From positions 1 to 37,127 of IMG/VR virus record IMGVR_UViG_3300030107_002931: a stretch of DNA of 37,127 nt. One strand, written 5' to 3'. This document shows, one piece after another, positions 8,258 to 17,274 of this stretch. A model generated the notes under the pieces. It had not been told where the DNA came from. It ran no database searches and saw only the letters and a program-made list of their open reading frames with translations. Position numbers and translations under genes: made by a program. Source of the stretch: a virus. Position 1 is the first letter of the stretch. Each line of letters begins with the position of its first letter.

Positions 8258-8894
8258 TAAATATCAAGTAATAAGAAATGCAGTTAACTATGAATTAGCT
8301 AATTTTATATTTAATTATTTCCTTCTTAAACGTGACGCAGTTGCTTGGATGTATCAAAATAATATAACTTATGATACTGGATTACTAGGCACCTGGACGG
8401 ATAAACAAATTCCCAACACATACTCTCATTATGCTGATCCTGTAATGGAGACTTTGTTAATGAAAGTATTACCAAAAATGCAACAAGAAACAGGACTAGA
8501 ATTAATACCAACTTATTCATATGCAAGATTATATAAAAAAGGAGATGAATTAAAAAGACATAAAGATAGACCTAGTTGTGAAATATCAACTACTATTCAT
8601 TTAGGCGGTGATCTTTGGCCTATATTTATCGATGGTACGGGGGCTGACAACGTCATAGATGAGTATAAGAACATACATAAACCCAATGCACCCAAAGGTA
8701 CTAAAGTCTTGCTTGAAGTAGGCGATATGTTAGTATATAGTGGATGTGAATTAGAGCATTGGAGAGAACCTTTAGAAGGTAATACTTGCGCTCAAGTATT
8801 TCTTCATTATAACCATGTAAATGGTCCTTTTGCTGAAAAAAATAGGTTTGACAAAAGGCCAATGTTAGGTATTCCACCAATAAGGAATATATAA
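8247..8894 (+). CDS. 2OG-Fe(II) oxygenase-like protein, phage type
   Basis: A 215-residue protein with an H105-x-D107 pair (RHKDRPSCEISTTIHLGG), a distal H171 (ELEHWREPL) and a C-terminal QVFLHYNHVNG strand. This is the layout of a 2OG-Fe(II) oxygenase seen in many marine phages. Odd point: at the position where the family usually has the 2OG-binding Arg or Lys, about 12 residues after the distal His, there is Gln183 (CAQVFLHY). R173 may replace it, or the co-substrate may differ. It is the fourth and last member of the oxygenase run and is followed by a 14-base gap before the tail protein gene. Confidence 0.78.
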   Translation: MAFNKYQVIRNAVNYELANFIFNYFLLKRDAVAWMYQNNITYDTGLLGTWTDKQIPNTYSHYADPVMETLLMKVLPKMQQETGLELIPTYSYARLYKKGDELKRHKDRPSCEISTTIHLGGDLWPIFIDGTGADNVIDEYKNIHKPNAPKGTKVLLEVGDMLVYSGCELEHWREPLEGNTCAQVFLHYNHVNGPFAEKNRFDKRPMLGIPPIRNI

Positions 8895-8908
8895 TATAAT
8901 GGTTATGT

Positions 8909-11071
8909 ATGTTACAAAAATTAAGATTTCAACCAGGTTTTAATAAACAAGTTACAGCAACTGGTGGCGAAGGCCAATGGGTTAGCGGTGACTATGTTCG
9001 TTTTAGATATGGTTCACCTGAAAAAATAGGTGGTTGGGCACAATTAGGGGATGTAACTTTAACTGGTAGAACCGTAGCCATGCACCAATTTGTTAATTCA
9101 GATGGTATTAAATATTCAGCATTAGGTACAAACAGAATTTTATATGTATATTCAGGAGGAGCTTTTTATGACATTACTCCTATTAAAGCTACAACAACAT
9201 TAACAAGTGCTTTTACTACGACAAATGGTGATGCAACTGTTACGTTAACATTTTCATCTGCTCATAATATTAAAAAATACGACATTATTTATTTAGATAA
9301 TTTTTCTACAATTACTAATTCTAATTTTTCTGATGATGATTTTGATGATAAAACTTTTATGGTAACATCAATTCCAACTTCTACAACACTTACTATTGAA
9401 ATGGGATCAAATGAATCAGGATCAGGAGCAAGTACTTCCGGCGGTATAAGAGTACAACACTATTATTCAGTGGGACCTTCAGTTGAAGCGTCAGCCGCTG
9501 GTTGGGGACTAGGACTTTGGGGTGGTACTGTAGCTGGAGAAGTTTTTGATACTTTAGATGGAGCATTAACTTCAGGATCATCAAGCATTGTTGTTGATGA
9601 TTCTTCAGGTTTCCCTGCTTCAGGAACAGTTTTAATAAATGATGAAAAAATTGCTTATACAACAAATACTACAGGAACAGGAACTTTATCAGGATTAACA
9701 AGAGGATCAGATAACACTACAGCTGCTTCACACAGTGATGGAGCAACAGTAACTGATGCTTCTGAATATACTAAGTGGGGTGCATCGCAAACAGGTGATA
9801 TTATCACGGCTCCTGGACTTTGGACCTTGGATAATTATGGAAATAAATTAATTGCAACTATAACAGATGGTGCAACTTTTCAATGGGATTCAAACGCAAC
9901 GAATGCTACTTCTACAAGAGCAACCATTCTTGCTAATTGTCCTACTGCATCAACACAAACATTAGTATCTACTCCTGATAGACACTTAGTTTGTTTTGGA
10001 ACAGAAACTACAATTGGTACAACTAGCACACAAGACGATATGTATATTAGATGGTCAGATCAAGAATCAATTGATGCAACAACTTCTTGGACTCCTTCCG
10101 CAATCAATACTGCTGGTACACAAAGACTGGCCGATGGAACACGGATCGTTGCAGCTTTAAGAGGTCGAGACGCTATTTATGTTTGGACTGATACATCTTT
10201 ATTTATTATGAGATTTGTTGGTGCTCCTTTTACATTTTCATTTCAACAAGTTGGAACTAACTGTGGATTGATTGGAAAGAATGCAGCCGTTGAAGTTGAT
10301 GGTTCTGCTTATTGGATGTCAGAAAATGGTTTTTTTAGATATACTGGTAAACTAGAATCTTTAGCATGTTTAGTTGAAGATTATGTTTATGATGATATTA
10401 ACACAGTTCCTAAAAATCATGTTTATGCAGGGTTAAATAATTTGTTTGGAGAAGTTACATGGTTTTATCCTGGTAGTGGTGCTTCCTCTAATAATAGATC
10501 AGTTACTTATAACTTTATGGATTCAACACCGGAGCGACCAGTATGGACTACAAGTTCATTGGCTCGTTCTACTTGGGCAGATTCATCTATATTTGGTAAA
10601 CCACATGGAACAGAGTATGATTCAAGTGCTACAAGTGATGCAACCGTTGGTAATACTGATGGTGTTACAACATATTTTGAACATGAAACAGGACAAGATC
10701 AAATTAAAGGTGGAACAAGAAGTGCTATTACAGCAAACATTCAATCAGGAGATTTTGATATATCTGTAGGTCAAGGTGGTGGAGCAGACTTAAGAGGTGA
10801 TGGTGATTATATGATGAAAATTAGAAGAGTGCTTCCAGACTTTTTAACTCAAACTGGTAATGCAAGAATTACATTAAACTTAAAAAATTATCCAACAGAC
10901 TCGCAAACAAGTTCTTCACTTGGACCTTTTACAACAACGACTACTACAAATAAAATAGACACACGTGCAAGAGCAAGAGCGATAGCTTTAAAGATAGATA
11001 ACACAGGACAAAAACAACATTGGAAACTAGGTACGTTTAGACTAGATATACAAGCGGATGGGAGAAGATAA
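8909..11071 (+). CDS. Large phage tail/connector structural protein
   Basis: A 720-residue beta-rich protein. The start LRFQPGFNKQ...GQWVSGDYVRFRYGSPEKIGGW resembles the opening of tail hub or stabilisation proteins of podovirus-like phages. Thr/Ser/Gly-rich strand repeats follow, including an inserted module near residues 210-285 (SSSIVVDDSSGFPASGTVLIN...GLTRGSD), and the protein closes with a basic segment, WKLGTFRLDIQADGRR. There is no signal peptide or coiled coil. It opens the structural block and overlaps the next gene (TAATG). A P22 gp10-like hub or T7 gp12-like tubular role is my best guess from order and fold type; neither is proven. Confidence 0.75.
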   Translation: MLQKLRFQPGFNKQVTATGGEGQWVSGDYVRFRYGSPEKIGGWAQLGDVTLTGRTVAMHQFVNSDGIKYSALGTNRILYVYSGGAFYDITPIKATTTLTSAFTTTNGDATVTLTFSSAHNIKKYDIIYLDNFSTITNSNFSDDDFDDKTFMVTSIPTSTTLTIEMGSNESGSGASTSGGIRVQHYYSVGPSVEASAAGWGLGLWGGTVAGEVFDTLDGALTSGSSSIVVDDSSGFPASGTVLINDEKIAYTTNTTGTGTLSGLTRGSDNTTAASHSDGATVTDASEYTKWGASQTGDIITAPGLWTLDNYGNKLIATITDGATFQWDSNATNATSTRATILANCPTASTQTLVSTPDRHLVCFGTETTIGTTSTQDDMYIRWSDQESIDATTSWTPSAINTAGTQRLADGTRIVAALRGRDAIYVWTDTSLFIMRFVGAPFTFSFQQVGTNCGLIGKNAAVEVDGSAYWMSENGFFRYTGKLESLACLVEDYVYDDINTVPKNHVYAGLNNLFGEVTWFYPGSGASSNNRSVTYNFMDSTPERPVWTTSSLARSTWADSSIFGKPHGTEYDSSATSDATVGNTDGVTTYFEHETGQDQIKGGTRSAITANIQSGDFDISVGQGGGADLRGDGDYMMKIRRVLPDFLTQTGNARITLNLKNYPTDSQTSSSLGPFTTTTTTNKIDTRARARAIALKIDNTGQKQHWKLGTFRLDIQADGRR

Positions 11072-11979
11072 TGCCTGTTAAGATAGTTAATAAAGAACCA
11101 GTAGAATATTATTCAAATTTAGAAGGATCACTAGATTCGTCTTTACCATTAAATCAACAATTTTTAAAAGACTGGAATGTAAATCAAAATATTACACCAG
11201 TAAATTTGAATCAACCACGTAGTCATGCAGAAACATTTTTAGACTTATACAAAAATTCCCCTACTACAAGAGATTATAATATTAATGTTAATGCTGATTT
11301 AGCTAATAGAATTTCAGGAGGAATACGAAGTGTGCCTGTTATAGGTGGTGCCTTATCAACAATGGCAGATGTTGCAATGCCCGCAGCTGCTTTTATTGGA
11401 AGTCCTTTTTACGATACAATACAAGGAGCTTATAGAGGAATTACAGATCCTGATAAAAGTGTTTGGCAAGCTATTAAAGATGAAAATATAGGATCAACAA
11501 TGTGGGAAAGAATGTTAGGGGCGTCTGCACCATTGTCAAAACGTTTATCAAATTGGAAAGATGATTTTAGTACATATGGTAAGGCTTTTGCAGGTGATTA
11601 TATACAGAATTCTAAAATTCAACAATTCAAACAACAACAAATAATGAATCGAAGAAAACAACAAATGCAAAAAACGATTCGACAAGCAGAAGCAGCAGAA
11701 GCAGCTAAAAAGAAAATTACTACAGGGGGGTCACCAAGTATAACTCAAACAAGAAAACATAAAACACCAGGTGGTGGCGGTTATGGACCACATAAAAAAA
11801 CTAAAAAAACTAAAAAATGGACTGCACCTCAACAAACAGGCGGCGGTGGAAATATACACGCCGGTGGCCAAAAAAGTAGTAAAACTTCAGCCCCGCAAAG
11901 AGATTATAGTAGGCATAGTGCATATGGTTTAAAACAGGGTGGACTTGTAAACTTTTACAAATACGGAGGCTTTGTTTAA
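11071..11979 (+). CDS. Probable virion protein with basic Gly/Gln-rich tail
   Basis: A 302-residue protein of unknown family. An N-terminal acidic/aromatic part is followed by a hydrophobic helix-like stretch around residues 88-110 (IRSVPVIGGALSTMADVAMPAAAFIG), then an amphipathic region. From about residue 180 it is a strongly basic tail rich in Lys, Gln and Gly (KKTKKTKKW, TGGGGNIHAGGQ). It ends in GLKQGGLVNFYKYGGFV, which echoes the Gly-aromatic peptides in the virion proteins at 12714 and 16075. A membrane-contacting or DNA-contacting ejection protein would fit (inference). It is coupled to its neighbours by TAATG overlaps at both ends. Confidence 0.7.
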   Translation: MPVKIVNKEPVEYYSNLEGSLDSSLPLNQQFLKDWNVNQNITPVNLNQPRSHAETFLDLYKNSPTTRDYNINVNADLANRISGGIRSVPVIGGALSTMADVAMPAAAFIGSPFYDTIQGAYRGITDPDKSVWQAIKDENIGSTMWERMLGASAPLSKRLSNWKDDFSTYGKAFAGDYIQNSKIQQFKQQQIMNRRKQQMQKTIRQAEAAEAAKKKITTGGSPSITQTRKHKTPGGGGYGPHKKTKKTKKWTAPQQTGGGGNIHAGGQKSSKTSAPQRDYSRHSAYGLKQGGLVNFYKYGGFV

Positions 11980-12134
11980 TGGGCATAGAAATTAAAGGAA
12001 AAAGTCGTAGACTATTAACTCCAGAAGAGGTTTTACAAAAGTTAAAAGATACTGATCCAGATAAAGAACTTAGAAAAAAAGGTAAATTACCACCTTTAAA
12101 AATATATAACAAAAATAATAAAAAAAATGGCTAG
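11979..12134 (+). CDS. 51-residue basic microprotein
   Basis: The ATG overlaps the previous stop (TAATG) and the frame runs 51 codons to TAG. The product starts MGIEIKGKSRRLLTPEEVLQ and is highly basic (about a third Lys or Arg), with a predicted short helix in the middle and a Lys/Asn-rich end. The tight start-stop coupling on both sides and the lack of any other frame in this segment support a real gene. Function unknown; it sits among virion genes. Confidence 0.6.
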   Translation: MGIEIKGKSRRLLTPEEVLQKLKDTDPDKELRKKGKLPPLKIYNKNNKKNG

Positions 12135-12291
12135 AATTGTACAATCATTAACTCAACCTTTAGAAAAATACGATCAACAAATACAACAGTCATTTGTTAG
12201 AGATGTTGATAGTATAGTACAAAAATTAAACACATCATATCAACAAGAATTAAAAGAAGAGGCGGAAGCGGAAGCTTTCTTTTTTGGATAA
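12127..12291 (+). CDS. 54-residue acidic helical microprotein
   Basis: It starts inside the last codons of the previous microgene (8-base overlap) and ends in TAATG shared with the next gene. The product (MARIVQSLTQPLEKYDQQIQ...) looks like a single amphipathic helix or short coiled coil ending in an Ala/Glu repeat and FFFG. The perfect coupling between two other genes supports it. Function unknown; it could be a small scaffold-like or virion accessory protein. Confidence 0.6.
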   Translation: MARIVQSLTQPLEKYDQQIQQSFVRDVDSIVQKLNTSYQQELKEEAEAEAFFFG

Positions 12292-12632
12292 TGGCTAATA
12301 CATTTGTAAATAAAAAAAAGGATTTAACTAGTAACAGTGCTACTACATTATACACTGTGCCTAGTGCGACAACTGCTGTTATAAAATCAATACTCGTATC
12401 TGAAGACTCAGGTAATGCTGATACTATAACAGTAACTGTAACTGATACAGATGAGGCTGTATTTAGTCTTTTTAAGACTAAATCTATATCAGCTAATGGA
12501 ACAACCGAATTACTGTCTGCACCTTTAGTGGCTCAGGAAAGTGAGATTATTAAAGTAACTGCAGCAACCGCAAATAGACTACATGTGGTCTTATCTGCGC
12601 TCGAAATTAAACCTAGAGAAGTTACATCATAG
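12291..12632 (+). CDS. Small beta-rich phage structural protein
   Basis: A 113-residue protein of alternating Thr/Val/Ser strands (TLYTVPSATTAVIKSILVSEDSGNADTITVTV split across two sheets), with no signal peptide or catalytic motif. It looks like a beta-sandwich of the sort found in decoration, head-fibre or tail accessory proteins of marine phages; the position among virion genes agrees. The exact role is not known. It ends the first structural run; an 81-base gap with a promoter candidate follows. Confidence 0.72.
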   Translation: MANTFVNKKKDLTSNSATTLYTVPSATTAVIKSILVSEDSGNADTITVTVTDTDEAVFSLFKTKSISANGTTELLSAPLVAQESEIIKVTAATANRLHVVLSALEIKPREVTS

Positions 12633-12634
12633 GC

Positions 12635-12663
12635 TTGATTTACGTACAAAAAACAAGTATTAT
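12635..12663 (+). promoter_or_regulatory. Candidate sigma70-type promoter before the ejection-type genes
   Basis: The 81-base gap 12633-12713 holds TTGATT (12635-12640) and TATTAT (12658-12663) separated by exactly 17 bases, each one mismatch or two from consensus. A start near 12670 would give a leader of about 45 bases for the gene at 12714. A CAGG/CCTG mini-hairpin lies in that leader. No Shine-Dalgarno is evident before the ATG. In an AT-rich genome chance matches are common, so this is a moderate call. Confidence 0.4.
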
Positions 12664-12713
12664 TATAAACCCAGGTGAAATTCCTGCCTTTTAAAATTAA
12701 CATATAAAAAATT

Positions 12714-14846
12714 ATGGCTATAGATTATAACGCAGGAATAACATCGATTGACTCAGGTGCACCAGATATAAAATATACAGGTGACGAAGGACCAAAATCT
12801 CCACAAGAAGAAATGCAAATTGCAGGTAGAGAATACAATCGTGTTTTAGAAATTCTTGAAAAAGTTAGAGAAAATATACCTCTATCGGAAGAAGAAAAAG
12901 AGGAGTTGCAAGGTTTAATAAAAACTCTTACAGCGAAAGGAGTTCCTGTTGAACAACTAATGGGCAAAGAGCAAAATAGAGAAGGCATTATGCAAATGGC
13001 TTCTGATGACACTAACGAAAGAGCGTTAGAGCAAATATTTGAACAACTTCTAGAAGAAGGTTTTTCTCCAGAAGAAGCTGCTATCAAAGCTAGAGAAATG
13101 TTTGATCAAAGAGCCATGGCTACTGGTGGGAGAGTTGGATATGCTGGTGGACAATTAGTTAAACCAGGACCAGGGAGACCTGGTTATCGTGGTGGTGCGG
13201 CTTATGATAGAGATGAGAAAGGTAGATCAACAGCATCAAAATCTGAAAGAGGAGAAGGGCCCACTCATAGTCAAAGAGACACTGTTAAAGATGAAAGCAG
13301 AAGGCAACAAAGACAAACAACTTTGCCTTCATATGCAGATGAAATGGATGTTAAAGAACAATACAGACTTGGTAATGAAATTAAAGTTGGTAGTGTTATA
13401 GATCCTGTTGATCGTTCAAAAGTTGCTGAAGGTTCTGACTGGGCTGAAAGAAAAAATGCAATAGAAGAGTTTGCAGCTACAAGACCAGAGGTAACAGGTC
13501 CATGGTGGGCTCAAGGTCTTCAAGGTTTTTCAGATTGGACAACTGAAAGAAATAGAAGATGGTTTGCTGACAATGTTTTAAGAGCAGGAAAATTAGGTTA
13601 TGGTTATGGAGATATAGACGAAGATTTTGATTTAGAAGCAGCTTATCAAAAATACATGGCAGATAGAATGGCTGGTAAAATAGATGCAATGGGTAACCCT
13701 AATCCTGGATATGGAAGAGATGATGACCGAGCTAGTATGACACAAGTAGGAACTGATCCAACACCAGATCCAACACCAGATCCAGATCCAGATCCAACAA
13801 TTCCTATTGATCCAGTTACAGGATTAAATTTAACAAATCAATATCATATACCAGGTGCATCAAATTTTTATTCTAACTTACCTGCATCAATGTTTGATCC
13901 AGCAACTGATATGTTAACATTAGCAGATGGTGGTAGAGCAAGATACGCTGGCGGTGGAATAGCAGATTTAAGACAAGGATACTTCTTAGGTAAACTTGTT
14001 AAAGGAATTACAAAACCTTTTAAAGGTTTAACTAAAGGTGTTAAAAAATTTATGAAAAGCCCAGCAGGGAAAGTAGCTATGCTGGCAGCATTAGGTTATG
14101 GAACAGGTATGTTTGGTAGTCAAACTGGAGGAAATTTTTTAAGTAAAATGATAGGAACAGGATCACTTCCCCCTAGCAAAGGATTAGGTACTGATACAGG
14201 CTGGCTAGGAAAAGCATTATTAAAACCAGATGCTACTAGTTGGTCTCTTGGAAATATAAGTCCTTGGAAAGCTATTAGTGCTGCTTCAACAATCGGTGGT
14301 TTGTACACGGCTATGGCTGGAGATAAAGAAGAAATGCCCGAGTGGTTAAAAAGATGGTACGCAGAGAAAGCAGCAGCTGATGCAGAGTTTGCACCTATAG
14401 GAAACCCAGAAAATTGGGAATCAATTAGATTTGCTGATGGCGGAAGAATTGGATATGCTGGTGGTGGTTATAATGATGATGAGGAAGAAGACCATAGATC
14501 AGCTGCATTGTCAGCTATGTATGGAATGAGAAGAAGGGCTCAAGAAGGTGGGCTCATGGACCTTGGTGGTATGGAAAAAGATTATAGAAACGAAGGTGGC
14601 TTTGTACCAATAGGTGGTGAAGAAAGAGCCGATGATGTTCCTGCAAGACTAAGTAAAAACGAATTTGTATTTACAGCCGATGCTGTAAGAAATGCCGGAG
14701 GTGGAGACATCGACAAAGGCGCAGAAATTATGGAAAATGTTATGGAAAATTTAGAAAATGGTGGTAATATATCTGAAGAATCTCAAGGATTAGAAGGAGC
14801 AAGAAATATGTTTGCTACTGCACAAAGATTAGAAGGAGTAATGTAA
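12714..14846 (+). CDS. Large virion-associated protein with GGRxGYAGG motifs
   Basis: A 710-residue multi-part protein. Residues 30-135 are acidic helices (EEEKEELQGLIKTL, LEEGFSPEEAAIKAREMF). A Gly-rich ATGGRVGYAGG peptide follows at about 136-146, then a charged linker. A Pro-Asp repeat (TPDPTPDPDPDPT) lies near 350. Further copies of the peptide occur at 404-415 (ADGGRARYAGGG) and 574-585 (ADGGRIGYAGGG), with a hydrophobic segment near 450-475. The C-terminus has DDVPARLSKNEFVFTADAVR, a motif I associate with phage tail or tape-measure-like proteins. Probable internal or tail protein delivered with DNA; inference only. It overlaps the next gene (TAATG). Confidence 0.72.
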   Translation: MAIDYNAGITSIDSGAPDIKYTGDEGPKSPQEEMQIAGREYNRVLEILEKVRENIPLSEEEKEELQGLIKTLTAKGVPVEQLMGKEQNREGIMQMASDDTNERALEQIFEQLLEEGFSPEEAAIKAREMFDQRAMATGGRVGYAGGQLVKPGPGRPGYRGGAAYDRDEKGRSTASKSERGEGPTHSQRDTVKDESRRQQRQTTLPSYADEMDVKEQYRLGNEIKVGSVIDPVDRSKVAEGSDWAERKNAIEEFAATRPEVTGPWWAQGLQGFSDWTTERNRRWFADNVLRAGKLGYGYGDIDEDFDLEAAYQKYMADRMAGKIDAMGNPNPGYGRDDDRASMTQVGTDPTPDPTPDPDPDPTIPIDPVTGLNLTNQYHIPGASNFYSNLPASMFDPATDMLTLADGGRARYAGGGIADLRQGYFLGKLVKGITKPFKGLTKGVKKFMKSPAGKVAMLAALGYGTGMFGSQTGGNFLSKMIGTGSLPPSKGLGTDTGWLGKALLKPDATSWSLGNISPWKAISAASTIGGLYTAMAGDKEEMPEWLKRWYAEKAAADAEFAPIGNPENWESIRFADGGRIGYAGGGYNDDEEEDHRSAALSAMYGMRRRAQEGGLMDLGGMEKDYRNEGGFVPIGGEERADDVPARLSKNEFVFTADAVRNAGGGDIDKGAEIMENVMENLENGGNISEESQGLEGARNMFATAQRLEGVM

Positions 14847-16075
14847 TGGCTGTAACCGAATCACGAGCACTGTATAACCCAAAAGTAGAAGCTTTAGCTG
14901 AACAGTACGCTTCGGCTATGGGTCAAAGAGCCGCAAAACCATTTACGGCTGCAGATATTACAGCAATGGCTCCACAAGTTGCGCCGCAAACAAAGTTGCA
15001 ACAACAAGCAACGCAAGAAGCTGGAACAGGTATAGGTGCTTATCAACCCTATGTTATGTCAGCTGCGTCAGGTTTAGGTGCTGCAGGTACACAATTAACA
15101 GGAGCACAAGCAGGTTTAGGTGCTATTGGAACTCAATATGCTGATCCAACAGTACAAGGAATACAAGGAGCACAACAAACATTAGGAACAGCAGGAACAG
15201 ATTTAACAGGAGCACAAACTGCAATGGCTGGAGTTTCTCCATACATTACAGAAGCTGCAGGGCTAACTGGAACTGGAGCAGGAACGGGAGCAGGATCAAT
15301 TGCTTCTTATATGTCTCCTTACCAACAACAAGTCATAGATACATCATTAGCAGAATTCGATAAGCAAGCAGCTATGAGACAACAACAAATTTCAGATCAA
15401 GCTGTAGCACTTGGTGGTTTTGGCGGCGGTCGTGAAGGTGTTATGCAAGCAGAATACCAAACAGGATCAGATAGAAATAGAGCAGCATTACAAGCACAAT
15501 TATTACAACAAGGATTTGGTCAAGCACAAGCTGCAAGACAAGCTGACATGGCATCAAGATTGGGTATCGGTCAAGCACAATCTGGATATGCACAAGGTTT
15601 AGCGGGCATGGCTGGACAAAGAGCAGGACTAGCTGGTCAACAAGGAGCTTTGGCACAAGGATATTTACAACCAGGACAACTGATGGCTGGCGTTGCAGGT
15701 CAACAAGCAGGAATGGCTGGACAAAGAGCACAGCTTGCACAACAACAATTAGGTATAGCAGGAGCCGAACAAGGGTTCCGAGGAGCAGATGTTTCAAGAC
15801 TGGGTCAAGTGGGCGCAATGGACCAAGCTTTTGCACAAGCAAACATAGATGCACAAAGAGAAAAAGCAAGAATGGGATTATACGAACCATACGAAAGACT
15901 TGGTTTCTTAGGATCTGGTTTATCTGGATTAATGCAAGGTATGGGACCACAATATCAATTTGCTACTCAACCAAACCCTAGTCCATTAGCAACAGCTCTT
16001 GGAATAGGAGCCACTGGTGCAGGAATATATAAAATGTTAGGACAAGGTGCAGCAGGATTTTCAGGAGCATCATAA
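14846..16075 (+). CDS. Gln/Gly/Ala-rich probable internal virion protein
   Basis: A 409-residue protein of low complexity (Gln, Gly and Ala dominate). The recognisable core at about residues 150-210 is YMSPYQQQVIDTSLAEFDKQ then QQISDQAVALGGFGGGREGV, a pattern I know from many podovirus-like phages next to DNA-ejection proteins. It is followed by helical repeats with GQAQ and AGMAGQRA units and a hydrophobic end (ALGIGATGAGIYKMLG). The composition and neighbours point to a capsid-internal or tail-assembled ejection protein, an inference. It is coupled by TAATG at both ends. Confidence 0.72.
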   Translation: MAVTESRALYNPKVEALAEQYASAMGQRAAKPFTAADITAMAPQVAPQTKLQQQATQEAGTGIGAYQPYVMSAASGLGAAGTQLTGAQAGLGAIGTQYADPTVQGIQGAQQTLGTAGTDLTGAQTAMAGVSPYITEAAGLTGTGAGTGAGSIASYMSPYQQQVIDTSLAEFDKQAAMRQQQISDQAVALGGFGGGREGVMQAEYQTGSDRNRAALQAQLLQQGFGQAQAARQADMASRLGIGQAQSGYAQGLAGMAGQRAGLAGQQGALAQGYLQPGQLMAGVAGQQAGMAGQRAQLAQQQLGIAGAEQGFRGADVSRLGQVGAMDQAFAQANIDAQREKARMGLYEPYERLGFLGSGLSGLMQGMGPQYQFATQPNPSPLATALGIGATGAGIYKMLGQGAAGFSGAS

Positions 16076-17274
16076 TGAATAGAATATTAAGAAGACCAAT
16101 GTTTAGAACTGGTGGAAGCGCTGAAGGAATTACTTCAGGGTTATCAAGACAACCATTAAATAAGGGTGGTGGAGCCGATGTACAACTTATTTCATCACAA
16201 CCTTGGTTTAAAAGTCAAGTAGCAAATTTAAGTAACACAGGTAACACAGGTAACACAGGTAACACAGGTAATAAATCTAAAATTTTTTCTGGTTCGGGAA
16301 CTCCTGAATTTTTTATTGATTTAGGTTTAGATTTATTAACAAGACCAAAATCAGGAAATATATTTCAACAAGTTGGGGCTTCTGCAAAAGAACCTTTTGA
16401 AAAATGGAAAGCTAATAGAGCATTCCAAGAACAAAAACAATGGATGCAAGAAGACAGAGATTGGAAAAGAAAAGCACACATGGAAAAAATGACAATGGAA
16501 AAAGATAAAATGACACAAGCACAAAAAATAGCTCAACAAGAATTAGATCTAAAGAGAGGTGAGTTATCATATGAAAAAATTAGGGACGAAGCAGATCGTA
16601 AACTTCAAGAACAGATAGCAGAGATGGAAACTAAAGGTAAACAGCAATGGCTTGTAGAAGAAATTGAAAAACACTGGGACGCAAAAATAGCAGCAGCACC
16701 TCCTGGAGAACGTGAAAGACTTGAAGCATTAAAAGCAGAAGATAGATATAAAGCTTTACAAGGTTATGATGTTTCTGACAAAATGGCAATCTTAAGAAAT
16801 ACAAGAGCATTTGAAGAAGCTACTGAGCTTGCTAGAGCGGAACTTGGAGCTATAATAAATCCTGCCACAGGCAAACCTTGGAGCAGAAAAGATAAAGGTT
16901 ATTCGGAAAGAATTATAGAAATAACTAACAGATATTTAAGACAACTTGCTGACTTTCTTGACGAAGATAAAACTTATGCTACTGGAGGAAGAGTAGGTTA
17001 TCAAGGTGGTGGTATGTCGTTACCTAGTGCAGCACCAGTATCGATGCAAGCAGCAGAATCCACGGACCAAGGAACAACAAATGAAATTAATATTTCTTAT
17101 GAACAATTAAGAGATAGACTACCTCCTGAAATTACTGATGATATAGTTTTATTACTTTCTCAAAGTTATGAAGCATTCGCTGACTTTGCAGAAATTCAGA
17201 CTCAGGCGGATGTAAATGAATTCAATACAAAATATAACGTTCAATTATTCCTGCCGAAACAAGCGGAGGCCTAA
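16075..17274 (+). CDS. Probable virion protein with coiled coil and GGRVGYQGGG peptide
   Basis: A 399-residue protein. It starts MNRILRRPMFRTGGSAEGITSGL, a basic Gly-rich leader I have seen on marine phage virion proteins. An Asn-Thr-Gly tandem repeat at residues 54-65 is followed by a long charged coiled coil (about 110-215: KWKANRAFQEQKQWMQEDRDW...). An ATGGRVGYQGGG peptide lies at about 302-313, and a short acidic domain ends the chain. It has no membrane segment. It lies between two ejection-type genes and overlaps both by TAATG. Function inferred as internal virion or ejection accessory. Confidence 0.7.
   Translation: MNRILRRPMFRTGGSAEGITSGLSRQPLNKGGGADVQLISSQPWFKSQVANLSNTGNTGNTGNTGNKSKIFSGSGTPEFFIDLGLDLLTRPKSGNIFQQVGASAKEPFEKWKANRAFQEQKQWMQEDRDWKRKAHMEKMTMEKDKMTQAQKIAQQELDLKRGELSYEKIRDEADRKLQEQIAEMETKGKQQWLVEEIEKHWDAKIAAAPPGERERLEALKAEDRYKALQGYDVSDKMAILRNTRAFEEATELARAELGAIINPATGKPWSRKDKGYSERIIEITNRYLRQLADFLDEDKTYATGGRVGYQGGGMSLPSAAPVSMQAAESTDQGTTNEINISYEQLRDRLPPEITDDIVLLLSQSYEAFADFAEIQTQADVNEFNTKYNVQLFLPKQAEA
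16234..16269 (+). repeat. Four-copy 9-base coding tandem repeat
   Basis: AACACAGGT is repeated four times exactly, encoding (Asn-Thr-Gly)4, followed by a partial diverged copy (AATAAA). The repeat unit keeps frame, so slippage would change linker length in steps of three residues without breaking the gene at 16075. Confidence 0.9.

Noticed and set aside
8848-8900. TTGACA at 8848 and two TATAAT words at 8890-8900 before the tail protein gene
   Set aside because: Spacing between the boxes is far from 17 bases, and the TATAAT words lie in the AT-rich gene end. I do not call a promoter.
15441-15950. Long open frame on the minus strand (169 codons)
   Set aside because: It is opposite a Gln/Gly/Ala-rich gene; CAA-rich coding reads as TTG on the other strand, giving Leu-rich frames free of stops. 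No ribosome-binding site and implausible composition.
16234-16269. Possible CRISPR-like or iteron repeat
   Set aside because: A 9-base in-frame tandem repeat without spacers, inside a coding region; it encodes an Asn-Thr-Gly linker.
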